A DNA stretch of 64,000 nt from Spongiactinospora sp. TRM90649 (GTDB lineage Bacteria; Actinomycetota; Actinomycetes; Streptosporangiales; Streptosporangiaceae). The notes beneath the pieces were generated by a model. It was not told where the DNA came from. It saw only the letters and a program-made list of their open reading frames with translations, and searched no databases. This document shows, one piece after another, positions 1 through 7,484 of the stretch. Numbering within the stretch: position 1 is the first letter of the stretch; each line of letters opens with the position of its first letter. The stretch lies in assembly GCF_029382225.1 (NCBI RefSeq), contig NZ_JARLTC010000029.1, positions 99,758 to 163,757 of the forward strand. The letters run 5' to 3'. The translations under genes were made by a program, and so were the position numbers.

Positions 1-174
1 AAGTCGGCGCGGCTGCTCACCAACAACCCGGCCAAGACGCGGGGCATGGACGGCTACGGCATCAAGGTGCTGGGCCGCGAGCCGATGCCGCCCGCCGTCA
101 CGCCGTTCAACAGGAAGTACCTGATGGCCAAGCGCGACCGCCTCGGCCACGACATTCCCATGGAGATCCGATGA
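1..174 (+). CDS. ribBA: GTP cyclohydrolase II / bifunctional RibBA, C-terminal end (partial)
   Basis: The window opens inside this gene; 57 codons remain and end at TGA 172-174. The visible tail contains LLTNNPAKTRGMDGYGIKVL, the typical end of the GTP cyclohydrolase II domain that opens the imidazole ring of GTP in riboflavin synthesis. In actinobacteria this domain is usually fused behind DHBP synthase (RibBA), but that half is outside the window, so RibA alone is possible. The stop overlaps the ribH start by 4 nt (ATGA), so the two genes are translationally coupled. Confidence 0.85.
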   Translation, partial: KSARLLTNNPAKTRGMDGYGIKVLGREPMPPAVTPFNRKYLMAKRDRLGHDIPMEIR

Positions 175-638
175 GTTCCGGTGGACGCCCTGACGCCCAC
201 GCCGTGCGCGCGGGCGGGCTGAGCGTGGGCATCGTGGCCGCCCGGTGGCACGAGAAGGTCACCGACCGGCTGGTGGAGCGGGCCGTGCAGGCGGCGCACG
301 ACAGCGACGCGCGCCCCACGGTGGTGCGGGTGGCGGGCACGCTGGAGATCCCCGTGGTCGCCCAGACCCTCGCGCGCACCCACGACGCGGTGGTCGCGCT
401 GGGCGCGGTGATCCGCGGGGAGACGGCGCATTTCGACTACGTCTGCGACTCGGTGACCTCCGGGCTGACCAGGATCGCGCTGGACGAGGAGACGCCCGTC
501 GGCAACGGGGTGCTGACTTGTGACGACCTTGACCAGGCCACGGACCGGTCCGGGCCGGGCGGCCGGGAGGACAAGGGCTACGAGGCGACCGTCGCCGCGC
601 TGGAGACCGCGCTGATCCTGCGTGACCTGCGCGGATAG
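171..638 (+). CDS. ribH: 6,7-dimethyl-8-ribityllumazine synthase
   Basis: A 155-residue lumazine synthase. It condenses 5-amino-6-ribitylamino-uracil with 3,4-dihydroxy-2-butanone 4-phosphate, the penultimate step to riboflavin, and normally assembles into a cytosolic icosahedral or pentameric shell. Visible family motifs are the early RWHEKVTDRL segment, the phosphate-binding GAVIRGETAHFDYV stretch near residues 82-95 with its catalytic-region histidine, and a C-terminal helix ending in LRDLRG. Length matches the family. The ATG overlaps the end of the cyclohydrolase gene (ATGA), which fixes the start and shows an operon. Confidence 0.95.
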   Translation: MSSGGRPDAHAVRAGGLSVGIVAARWHEKVTDRLVERAVQAAHDSDARPTVVRVAGTLEIPVVAQTLARTHDAVVALGAVIRGETAHFDYVCDSVTSGLTRIALDEETPVGNGVLTCDDLDQATDRSGPGGREDKGYEATVAALETALILRDLRG

Positions 639-765
639 GCGTCCGTGCCCGGCGTGACGGCCGAGGCTCCGGCCCGGAGGTCACGCGGGGGAACACGGCC
701 GGCGCGAAAGCCCAGGTGATCCGCGAGACCGCCGAGGGTGTGCGGTAGGTTGCCTTGCGTCTTTG

Positions 766-797
766 CCGTCGCACGGGCCCGCGCGCCCGTGCGACGG
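766..797 (+). terminator. 13-bp GC hairpin between ribH and the PH-domain gene
   Basis: CCGTCGCACGGGC (766-778) pairs perfectly with GCCCGTGCGACGG (785-797) around a 6-nt loop. No U-tract follows, so it could be a GC-type terminator for ribH or a 5' UTR hairpin of the next gene. A TAGGTT -10-like box lies just upstream at about 746-751 and the next start codon is at 824, so the hairpin would fall within that leader. Confidence 0.5.
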
Positions 798-823
798 CTT
801 CCCGCGACGACGGAGCGCCGCAG

Positions 824-1276
824 ATGTCTGAGATCGTCACCCCGCCCAGCCTGCCCGTCACGTGGCGGCCGCGCAGAGGGCGGCTGGTGGCGTACGGCTT
901 CGCGGCGGCGGCGATCATCGGATCGGTGGTCCTCGCGATCGCGCTGCCCGCGCCCTTCGGTCTCGCGGACAAGGCGTTCATGGTCATCCTGGGGTGCGTG
1001 TTCGCGGGGGTCCTGCACCTGCTCGGGCGATGCCGCGTCGAGGCCGACGACAGGGGGGTCACCCTGGTCAACGCGCTGCGCACGCACAGTTACACCTGGC
1101 CGGAGGTCCTCGACGTCACGCTCGTGGACGGCGAGCCGTGGGCGAAGATCGACTTCGCGGACGGCTCCACCGTGGGCGCGATGGGCATCCAGGGGTCGGA
1201 GAAGGAGCGCGCGCGGCGGCAGGTGGCCGAGCTGACCGCGCTCATCCACGAGCGCGGCGAGGCCGGAGAGCCCTGA
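824..1276 (+). CDS. PH-domain (bPH) membrane protein
   Basis: A 150-residue protein of the bacterial PH-domain type (low-molecular-weight antigen 6-like). Two hydrophobic helices come first (about residues 24-45 and 52-68), followed by a soluble strand-rich half with the phrases VEADDRGVTLVNALR and YTWPEVLDVTL, typical of bacterial PH domains that sit behind membrane helices. The start is set by GGAG at 812-815, 8 nt before ATG 824. A small membrane protein downstream of ribH is a common actinobacterial arrangement (Mycobacterium Rv1417 is a likely counterpart). Its function is unknown; the lower C-terminus is charged and probably cytosolic. Confidence 0.7.
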   Translation: MSEIVTPPSLPVTWRPRRGRLVAYGFAAAAIIGSVVLAIALPAPFGLADKAFMVILGCVFAGVLHLLGRCRVEADDRGVTLVNALRTHSYTWPEVLDVTLVDGEPWAKIDFADGSTVGAMGIQGSEKERARRQVAELTALIHERGEAGEP

Positions 1277-1373
1277 TCTGCAACTTGCAGGTGTTCGTCC
1301 ACAGGGTTTCGCGTTTGAGCGCGCCGAGATCCACAGGTACGGCGGGCTTCGCCCCGCTCCGCGCGAGCGCGCG

Positions 1374-1388
1374 TAGCCTGAGAAGGTG
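1374..1388 (+). promoter_or_regulatory. Leaderless promoter of the MoxR operon
   Basis: TAGCCT (1374-1379) fits the actinobacterial TANNNT -10 box and stands 6 nt before GTG 1386. No usable ribosome binding site precedes the GTG, so transcription probably starts at or next to the start codon. Confidence 0.5.
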
Positions 1389-2276
1389 CCGCGCGCGACC
1401 ACCACCGTCTCCGCCATCGAGTCCCCCGCCGGGCTCGCCGAACTCCTCGACGCCCACGCCTACCTCGCCGACGAGGGCCTGGCCACCGCCTGCTTCCTGG
1501 CGCTGCGGATGCGCAGGCCGCTGTTCCTGGAGGGCGAGGCCGGGGTCGGCAAGACCGAGCTGGCGAAGACCCTCGCGGCCGTGCTGGGCGCCCCGCTGAT
1601 CCGGCTGCAGTGCTACGAGGGCCTCGACGCCGCCCAGGCCCTCTACGACTGGGACTTCCCGCGCCAGCTCCTGCACCTCAAGGCCGCCGAGGCGGCAGGG
1701 GCCACCGATCCGGCCGCGCTGGAGGGCGAGCTCTACGACCGCCGCTTCCTGATCGCCAGGCCGCTGCTGGCCGCGCTGGAGACCCAGCCCAGTGTGCTGC
1801 TGGTCGACGAGATCGACCGGGGCGACGACGAGTTCGAGGCGTTCCTGCTGGAGATCCTCTCCGACTACACGATCTCCGTGCCCGAACTGGGCACGATCCG
1901 CGCCGAGACCCCACCGGTCGTCGTCGTCACCTCCAACCGCACCCGCGAGGTCCACGACGCGCTGAAGCGCCGCTGCCTCTACCACTGGCTCGAACACCCC
2001 TCCTACGACCGCGAGGTCGCCATCCTCCTGCGCCGCCTCCCCGCCTGCGGCCCCGCCCTGGCCGCCCAGGTCGCCGCGGCGGCGGGCCGCCTGCGCACGG
2101 CCGACCTCGTCAAGCCCCCCGGCGTCGCCGAGACCCTCGACTGGGCCGAGGCCCTCCTCACCCTGGGCGCCCGCGACCTAGACCCCGACCTCGCCGCCGC
2201 CACCCTCGGCGCTCTCCTCAAACACCGCGACGACCAGTCCACGGTCCTTCGCACCGGACTCCTGCGCCATGAGTGA
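1386..2276 (+). CDS. MoxR-family AAA+ ATPase (CoxD-like)
   Basis: A 296-residue AAA+ ATPase. The P-loop GEAGVGKTE lies at residues 50-58, and the Walker B segment VLLVDEIDRGDDEFEAF near residues 138-154; sensor and arginine-finger regions follow. MoxR ATPases act as chaperones that insert metal cofactors or remodel VWA partner proteins. Followed by VWA, XdhC and MocA-like genes, this one most resembles CoxD of carbon monoxide dehydrogenase-type molybdenum hydroxylase clusters. GTG 1386 appears leaderless. The stop overlaps ATG 2269 by 8 nt (ATGAGTGA). A second, unrelated MoxR gene is at 18245-19249. Confidence 0.88.
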   Translation: MPRATTTVSAIESPAGLAELLDAHAYLADEGLATACFLALRMRRPLFLEGEAGVGKTELAKTLAAVLGAPLIRLQCYEGLDAAQALYDWDFPRQLLHLKAAEAAGATDPAALEGELYDRRFLIARPLLAALETQPSVLLVDEIDRGDDEFEAFLLEILSDYTISVPELGTIRAETPPVVVVTSNRTREVHDALKRRCLYHWLEHPSYDREVAILLRRLPACGPALAAQVAAAAGRLRTADLVKPPGVAETLDWAEALLTLGARDLDPDLAAATLGALLKHRDDQSTVLRTGLLRHE

Positions 2277-2373
2277 CCCCACCGTCCGCACCGCGACGGC
2301 GACCGGCGCGCCGACCTTCGGAGCCGGGAGGCGGCGGCCGGCCGATCGGCGCGGGGTGGCGGGTCATGAGTGA
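2269..2373 (+). CDS. 34-codon small ORF chained between moxR and the VWA gene
   Basis: An unrecognised ORF of 34 codons (starts MSDPTVRTATATG, ends GVAGHE). Its ATG overlaps the moxR stop, and its own stop overlaps the VWA ATG at 2366; both junctions are the identical 8-mer ATGAGTGA. The peptide is basic, without a hydrophobic segment. It may be a real small protein, a translational relay to the VWA gene, or the relic of a partial duplication or frameshift at the VWA N-terminus, since its first residues (MSDP) resemble those of the VWA protein (MSDR). Confidence 0.4.
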   Translation: MSDPTVRTATATGAPTFGAGRRRPADRRGVAGHE

Positions 2374-3502
2374 CCGCTCCATTCACTCTCACGGTGGCGG
2401 CGTCTCCGATGGAGACGGGGGGCGGGTTGTGGGGGCGCTCGTTGGGTTCGTCAGGACTCTGCGGGCGGCCGGGGTGGGGGCCGATCATGAGCGGGCGCAG
2501 AACATGGTGCGGGCCGCCGCCGTCCTTGGGGCGGCCGAGCCGGGCGACCTCTACTGGGCCGGTCGGCTCACGCTCTGTGCCTCGCCGGACGACCTCGCCC
2601 GATACGACCGGTGCTTCGCCGCCTACTTCGGCGGGGCGTGGCCCGGGCGGGCGCCCGCCGTCCCGCCGACCGTTACGATCACCCGGCACACCGTCTCCGC
2701 CGACGGCTCCCAGGGCCGCGAGGCGGGCGAGGCCGAGCCGATGGCCGTCGCCGCGACCGACGCCGAGTACCTGCGCAGGCGCGACGTGGCCGCGCTCAGC
2801 GCCGCCGAGCGGGCCGAGGTGCACCGGATGCTCGCGCTGCTGCGCGCCGGCCGCGCCCGCCGGACCTTCCGCAGGTTCGCCCCCTCCCACCGGGGCGCGC
2901 TCGACGAGCGCCGCACCGTCAGGGAGGCGCTGCGCCGGGGCGGGGAGATCGCGCTGCTGCGCCGCCGTGCCCACCGCGAGCGCCCCCGGGCCGTCGCGCT
3001 GCTGATCGACGTCAGCGGCTCCATGGCCCCCTACGCCGACACCCTGCTGCGCTTCGCGCACGCCATGGTCCGATCCGAGCCGCGCGCCACCGAGGTCTTC
3101 AGCGTCGGCACCCGGCTGACCCGCCTGACCGCCGAGATGCGCCACCGCGACGCCGGCCTCGCCATGGCCGCGGTGTCCGCCGCCATCCCCGACTGGAGCG
3201 GCGGCACCCGGTTGGGCGAGGAGCTGAAGGAGTTCCTGGCCTCGCACCACGGACGCGGCGCCATCGTGGTGATCGCCTCCGACGGCTGGGAACGCGGCGA
3301 CGCGACGCTGCTGGGCGCCCAGATGGCCCGCCTGTCCCGGCTGGCCCACCGGGTGATCTGGGTCAATCCGCACAAGGGGCACGCGGGCTACGAACCGCTC
3401 ACCGCGGGGATGCGCGCGGCGCTGCCGTATCTGGACGACTTCGTGGCAGGCCACAGCCTCGCCGCGTATGAGGAACTCGCAGGAAGGCTCGCGGATGCGT
3501 GA
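2366..3502 (+). CDS. VWA-domain protein (CoxE-like)
   Basis: A 378-residue protein with a C-terminal von Willebrand factor A domain. The MIDAS signature LLIDVSGSMAPY near residue 212 has the DxSxS metal-site pattern, with a later conserved aspartate in VIASDGWERGD. The N-terminal half resembles the CoxE/DUF-type region of VWA proteins partnered with MoxR ATPases. In CO dehydrogenase maturation CoxE works with CoxD to install the sulfurated Mo/Cu centre; that role is inferred here by neighbourhood. ATG 2366 was chosen because it overlaps the preceding stop exactly as at the other operon junctions; a GTG at 2273 in the same frame is a longer alternative. Confidence 0.82.
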   Translation: MSDRSIHSHGGGVSDGDGGRVVGALVGFVRTLRAAGVGADHERAQNMVRAAAVLGAAEPGDLYWAGRLTLCASPDDLARYDRCFAAYFGGAWPGRAPAVPPTVTITRHTVSADGSQGREAGEAEPMAVAATDAEYLRRRDVAALSAAERAEVHRMLALLRAGRARRTFRRFAPSHRGALDERRTVREALRRGGEIALLRRRAHRERPRAVALLIDVSGSMAPYADTLLRFAHAMVRSEPRATEVFSVGTRLTRLTAEMRHRDAGLAMAAVSAAIPDWSGGTRLGEELKEFLASHHGRGAIVVIASDGWERGDATLLGAQMARLSRLAHRVIWVNPHKGHAGYEPLTAGMRAALPYLDDFVAGHSLAAYEELAGRLADA

Positions 3503-4631
3503 CGTGCTCACTCAAATAGTCAGATGGTGGTCCGAGGGGCAGAAGTTCGGCCTCGCCACCGTGGTGGGAACGTTCCGGAGCGCCCCGCGCCCGGCCGGTG
3601 CGGCGATGGCCGTGCTCGGCGGCGAGGCGGTCGGCAGCGTCTCGGGCGGCTGCGTGGAGGGCGCGGTCTATGAGCTGGCCGAGGAGGTCACCGCCTCCGG
3701 CGAGCCGGTGCTGCGCCGCTACGGCGTGAGCGACGACGACGCCTTCTCCGTGGGCCTGACCTGTGGCGGCATCATCGACATCCTGGTCGAGCCGGTCTCC
3801 CGCGACACCTACCCAGAGCTGGGGGCGGTCGCCGAGTCCATCGCCGCGCGCGAGCCGGTGGCCGTCGCCACGGTGCTTTCCGGGCCGGGCCGGGTGGGCG
3901 CCCGCCGGGTGATCTGGCCGGGCCGCGCGTCCGGGTCGCTCGGCCTCGACCGTCTCGACGCCGCCATCGACGACGACGCCCGGGGCATGCTGGCCCAGGG
4001 CCTGACCGGCGTCCGCAGGTACGGCGGGCAGGGCGAGCGCAGGCTCGACGACCTGTCGGTGTTCGTGCAGTCCTTCGCCCCGGCCCCCAGAATGCTCGTC
4101 TTCGGCGCCATCGACTTCGCCGCCGCCGTGGCCAGGGTCGGTAAGTTCCTCGGCTACCACGTCGTGGTCTGTGACGCCCGGCCGGTGTTCGCCACCACCA
4201 AGCGCTTCCCCGAGGCCGACGAGGTCGTGGTGAAGTGGCCGCACGACTACCTCACCACGGTCGCGGTCGACGAGCGAACGGTGATCTGCGTGCTGACCCA
4301 CGACCCCAAGTTCGACGTGCCGCTGCTGGAGGTGGCCCTGCGCACCAACGCCGGGTACGTGGGCGCGATGGGCTCGCGCCGCACCCACGAAGACCGTCTC
4401 ACGCGGCTGCGCGAGGCGGGCATGACCGAGGCGGAGCTGGCCCGGCTGCGCTCACCGATCGGCCTCGACCTCGGCGCCCGCACCCCGGAGGAGACCGCGG
4501 TGGCCATCGCCGCCGAGCTGATCCAACTCCGCTGGGGCGGCTCTGGCCGTCCGCTCACCGACACCACCGGCCGCATCCACGGCGACGCCCTCGATGCCCT
4601 CGATGCCCACGATGCCCACGGCGATGGCTGA
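3495..4631 (+). CDS. XdhC/CoxI-family molybdenum cofactor maturation protein
   Basis: A 378-residue member of the XdhC family, which binds molybdenum cofactor, protects it during sulfuration and hands it to xanthine- or CO-dehydrogenase-type enzymes. The N-terminal XdhC domain shows VSGGCVEGAVYELAEEV. The C-terminal Rossmann domain has PRMLVFGAIDFAAAVARVG and GAMGSRRTHEDRLTRL, then the conserved GLDLGARTPEETAVAIAAE. AGGAAGG at about 3480-3486 supports ATG 3495 over an upstream in-frame ATG. It overlaps both neighbours by 8 nt. The last codons are a 9-bp tandem repeat encoding alternating Asp-Ala-Leu and Asp-Ala-His. Confidence 0.88.
   Translation: MRDVLTQIVRWWSEGQKFGLATVVGTFRSAPRPAGAAMAVLGGEAVGSVSGGCVEGAVYELAEEVTASGEPVLRRYGVSDDDAFSVGLTCGGIIDILVEPVSRDTYPELGAVAESIAAREPVAVATVLSGPGRVGARRVIWPGRASGSLGLDRLDAAIDDDARGMLAQGLTGVRRYGGQGERRLDDLSVFVQSFAPAPRMLVFGAIDFAAAVARVGKFLGYHVVVCDARPVFATTKRFPEADEVVVKWPHDYLTTVAVDERTVICVLTHDPKFDVPLLEVALRTNAGYVGAMGSRRTHEDRLTRLREAGMTEAELARLRSPIGLDLGARTPEETAVAIAAELIQLRWGGSGRPLTDTTGRIHGDALDALDAHDAHGDG
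4584..4619 (+). repeat. Four 9-bp tandem repeats at the xdhC 3' end
   Basis: Units GACGCCCTC, GATGCCCTC, GATGCCCAC and GATGCCCAC run head to tail. They encode the C-terminal DALDALDAHDAH tail of the XdhC-family protein. The frame is preserved, so copy-number changes would alter only tail length. Confidence 0.8.
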
Positions 4632-5256
4632 GCGGCCGGTGCCGACCGGCGATCCGACGGCGGGGCTGCTGCTGGCGGCCGGCGCGGGCTCGCGGCTCGG
4701 CGTGCCCAAGGCGCGGGTCGAGTTCGCGGGGGAGCGGCTGGTCGATCGGGGTGTGCGGGTGCTGCGGGAGGCCGGGTGCCATCCCGTGGTGGTCGTGCTG
4801 GGCGCGGCGCGGGTCCCGGTCGAGGGGGCGGTCGTGGTGCACAACCCAGACTGGAGCACCGGCATGGGCTCCTCGCTGCGGGCCGGTCTGGACGCGCTCC
4901 CGTCCGAGGCCGGACGGGTCGTGATCACACTGGTCGACCAGCCCGGGATCGGCCCCGAGGCGGTCACGCGGCTGGTCGAGGCGGCGCGGGCGGGAGCCGT
5001 CCTGGCCGTCGCCACATACGGCGGCGCGCCCCGCAACCCCGTCCTGATCACCCGCGAGCACATGGCCGCCGTCGCGCGGTCTGCCACCGGCGACGCCGGG
5101 GCGCGGGGCTACCTGCGCGCCAACGCCACCCTGGTGACCCGCGTGCCCTGCGACGACATCGCCGACCCCGCCGACATCGACACCCCCGAAGACCTCGCCG
5201 CCCTCACCGGCGGCACGGCCAGGCGCGCCGCTCAGCCGCCGGACACCGGGTCATAG
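4624..5256 (+). CDS. MocA-like molybdenum cofactor cytidylyltransferase
   Basis: A 210-residue NTP-transferase-fold protein. The N-terminal nucleotide-binding loop LLAAGAGSRLGVPKA is followed by a metal-binding region around LVDQPGIGPEAV, and GGAPRNPVLITREH is typical of MobA/MocA-type enzymes. MocA converts Mo-molybdopterin to the cytosine dinucleotide form used by xanthine and CO dehydrogenases; following an XdhC gene strongly favours this over MobA or IspD. ATG 4624 overlaps the XdhC stop (ATGGCTGA). The 3' end overlaps the convergent gene at 5232 by 25 bp. Confidence 0.8.
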   Translation: MAERPVPTGDPTAGLLLAAGAGSRLGVPKARVEFAGERLVDRGVRVLREAGCHPVVVVLGAARVPVEGAVVVHNPDWSTGMGSSLRAGLDALPSEAGRVVITLVDQPGIGPEAVTRLVEAARAGAVLAVATYGGAPRNPVLITREHMAAVARSATGDAGARGYLRANATLVTRVPCDDIADPADIDTPEDLAALTGGTARRAAQPPDTGS

Positions 5257-6125
5257 CGTAGGCCTGCGGTGGCCGCTCGGTGGTCGCTGCCGGGGGCGGG
5301 TTCGACCGAGGCCTCTGTTGCGGCGAGGCCGCGGTAGAGGATGTGGTCGGGGCGGGTGATGGGGAAGCCGGCGGGCCAGGTGAAGCCGAAGCCGGTGCCC
5401 GCCTCCAGTTGGGCGTCCTCCAGCGGGGGGACCAGGCCGCTGCGCCGCCGGTCGGTGGTCGCGGTGTTGAGGTCGCCGAGGAGCAGCAGGTGCTCGCTGC
5501 GGTCGCCCTCCACCAGCCGCCTGGCGGCGTCGAGGGTCTGGTCGCGGCGCACGGTGTGGCCCGGTCTGGCCGAGGCCAGGTGCATGACGTAGACCGTCAC
5601 GTCGCCGCCGGGGGCGCGCACCACCGCGCGCAGCCCGCGATCCCAGCCGAGGCCGACGTCGATGGGGCGGGCCGAGGCGATGGGATGGCGGCTCCACAGC
5701 CCGACCGTGCCCACCGTGTAGCTGCTCGGGTAGTCCGCGCCGAGCGCGGCCCTGACCTTCCGCAGCGCCGGCCGGGTCATCTCTTGCAGGCCCACGAGGT
5801 CGCGCCCGCCGGCCACCGCCCGCACGGTCGCGCCGGGCCTGCCGTTGGACGCGCCCACGTTGAGCGTCGCGACGGAAAGGTCGCTGGGCCCGCCCGGCGG
5901 GCTGCGCAGCAGGGCCGGGCCGAACATCACGCCCCACACGGCCGCCGGGACCAGCGACGCCGCCATGGGCCGCCAGCAGCGGGTGCAGCAGGCCGCCAGC
6001 AGCAGCACGGGCACCGCGGCGCCCAGCCAGGGCAGCAGGCTCTCCACGACGGGCATGACACCGCCGAGGTCCGGGAACAGCCGGTGACCGCCCAGCAACA
6101 GCGCGACGACACCGGCGACCACCAT
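5232..6125 (-). CDS. Endonuclease/exonuclease/phosphatase-family membrane protein
   Basis: A 297-residue protein with about three N-terminal hydrophobic helices (residues 1-80) followed by an EEP (DNase I-like) domain presumably outside the membrane. Catalytic-type motifs appear in order: TLNVGA, LVGLQEMTR (metal-binding Glu), VMHLASARPG, LLLGDLNTA (Asp/Asn pair), DHILYR and GSDHRAATA (general base His). The family includes nucleases and lipid or sugar phosphodiesterases; substrate cannot be deduced. ATG 6125 is preceded by AGAGG with good spacing; the frame stays open further upstream, but that extension lies antisense to the LLM gene and has no family similarity. GTG 6146 is an alternative start. 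Confidence 0.78.
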   Translation of the reverse strand: MVVAGVVALLLGGHRLFPDLGGVMPVVESLLPWLGAAVPVLLLAACCTRCWRPMAASLVPAAVWGVMFGPALLRSPPGGPSDLSVATLNVGASNGRPGATVRAVAGGRDLVGLQEMTRPALRKVRAALGADYPSSYTVGTVGLWSRHPIASARPIDVGLGWDRGLRAVVRAPGGDVTVYVMHLASARPGHTVRRDQTLDAARRLVEGDRSEHLLLLGDLNTATTDRRRSGLVPPLEDAQLEAGTGFGFTWPAGFPITRPDHILYRGLAATEASVEPAPGSDHRAATAGLRYDPVSGG

Positions 6126-6247
6126 GATCGTCCTCTTCAGCAGCACACCTTCCCCGTCCGCCCGGCCCGCGCCGTCTCTACCCGGAATGGGTAAGGCTAT
6201 GAGGTGGGTGCTGCCGTCGTCAGGCCGACACACGACGGATACCCTGA

Positions 6248-6271
6248 CACAGAACCGAACATGATTCTGTG
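6248..6271 (+). promoter_or_regulatory. 7-bp inverted repeat before the LLM oxidoreductase gene
   Basis: CACAGAA (6248-6254) and TTCTGTG (6265-6271) form perfect arms around a 10-nt spacer. They sit in the divergent intergenic region just upstream of the ribosome binding site (AGGAGG at about 6276-6281). The element is a candidate operator or leader hairpin; no regulator is adjacent. Confidence 0.35.
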
Positions 6272-6290
6272 CTTCAGGAGGATCGCCGGC

Positions 6291-7331
6291 ATGCGCATCG
6301 GTATGGCCCTCGGGTATTCCAAGGGATTCAAGGAGACGGTGGCAGAACTCGCGGATCATGAGAGGGCCGGGCTCGACATCGTTTTCGTGGCCGAGGCGTA
6401 CAGCTTCGACGCCGTCAGCCAAATGGGCTACATCGCCGCCAAGACCGAACGGCTGTTGATCGCCTCCGGCATCCTGCCGATCTACACGCGCACGCCCGCG
6501 CTGCTGGCGATGACGGCGGCCGGCCTCGACTCCGTGTCCGACGGCAGGTTCGTGCTGGGCATCGGCACCTCGGGGCCGCAGGTCATCGAGGGGTTCCACG
6601 GCGTGCCGTACACCGCCCCGATCGCCCGCACCCGCGAGGTCATCGAGATCTGTCGCAAGGTCTGGCGGCGCGAGCGCCTGGAGTACGACGGGCGGTACTA
6701 CACGCTGCCGCTGCCGGAGGGGATGGGCACCGGGCTCGGCAAGCCGCTCAAGCTGATCAACCATCCGCTCCGGGCGCGGATCCCGATCGTGGTGGCCGCG
6801 ATCGGCCCGAAGAACGTGGCGATGGCCGCCGAACTGGCCGAGGGCTGGGAGCCGATCTTCTACCTGCCCGAGAAGGCCGCCGACGTGTGGGGGGCGTCGC
6901 TCGCCGAGGGCGCCGCGCGGCGCGACCCCGAGCTGGGGACGCTCGACGTCGTGGCGCAGGCCCCGCTCGCGATCGGCGAGGACGTGACCGGCCTGCGCGA
7001 CCTCGTGCGGCCGACGCTGGCCCTCTACATCGGCGGGATGGGGGCGCGGGGCCGCAACTTCTACAACGACCTGGCCCGCCGCTACGGCTACGAGCGGGAG
7101 GCCGAGCGGATCCAGGACCTCTACCTGGAGGGCAAGAAGGACGAGGCCGCCGCGCTGGTGCCGGACGACCTGCTGGAGAGGATCTCGCTGATCGGCCCCG
7201 AGGGGTTCGTCCGCGACCGGATCGCGGCGATGCGCGAGTCGGGCGTCACCACGATCAACGTCACGCCCATCGCCGACACCCGCGCCGAGCGGGTCAAGCT
7301 GATCGAGCGGGTGAAGGAACTGGCCGGCTGA
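6291..7331 (+). CDS. LLM-class F420-dependent oxidoreductase
   Basis: A 346-residue luciferase-like monooxygenase (TIM barrel) of the F420-using branch common in actinobacteria. Characteristic segments are FVAEAYSFDAVSQMGYIAA, GRFVLGIGTSGPQVIEGFHG, the ERLEYDGRYY turn and the later PIVVAAIGPKN. Substrate is unknown; relatives reduce or oxidise secondary metabolites and xenobiotics. CAGGAGG at 6275-6281 sets ATG 6291. It stands alone between a divergent and a convergent neighbour, so it is probably monocistronic and ends at the hairpin 7347-7374. Confidence 0.85.
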   Translation: MRIGMALGYSKGFKETVAELADHERAGLDIVFVAEAYSFDAVSQMGYIAAKTERLLIASGILPIYTRTPALLAMTAAGLDSVSDGRFVLGIGTSGPQVIEGFHGVPYTAPIARTREVIEICRKVWRRERLEYDGRYYTLPLPEGMGTGLGKPLKLINHPLRARIPIVVAAIGPKNVAMAAELAEGWEPIFYLPEKAADVWGASLAEGAARRDPELGTLDVVAQAPLAIGEDVTGLRDLVRPTLALYIGGMGARGRNFYNDLARRYGYEREAERIQDLYLEGKKDEAAALVPDDLLERISLIGPEGFVRDRIAAMRESGVTTINVTPIADTRAERVKLIERVKELAG

Positions 7332-7346
7332 GCCGGCGACCGGGAA

Positions 7347-7374
7347 CCCCGCCCCCGGAAGTGCGGGGGCGGGG
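7347..7374. terminator. Bidirectional GC hairpin between convergent genes
   Basis: CCCCGCCCCC (7347-7356) pairs perfectly with GGGGGCGGGG (7365-7374) around an 8-nt loop. It lies 16 nt after the LLM gene stop and faces the GH9 gene end. No U-tract is present. Confidence 0.6.
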
Positions 7375-7484
7375 GCCGCCGTGCGTGGGGGCACGGGGGT
7401 CCACGGCGGCACACCCGTCAGGGAGGAAGGGCGGGGTCCGGCCACCGGGGCGGTGCCCAACATATCCCACCGGGCACTTGACTT

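Noticed and set aside
6126..7463. Long leftward open frame upstream of the EEP gene
   Set aside because: It runs antisense to the LLM oxidoreductase, has no family similarity, and ATG 6125 with AGAGG gives the normal protein.
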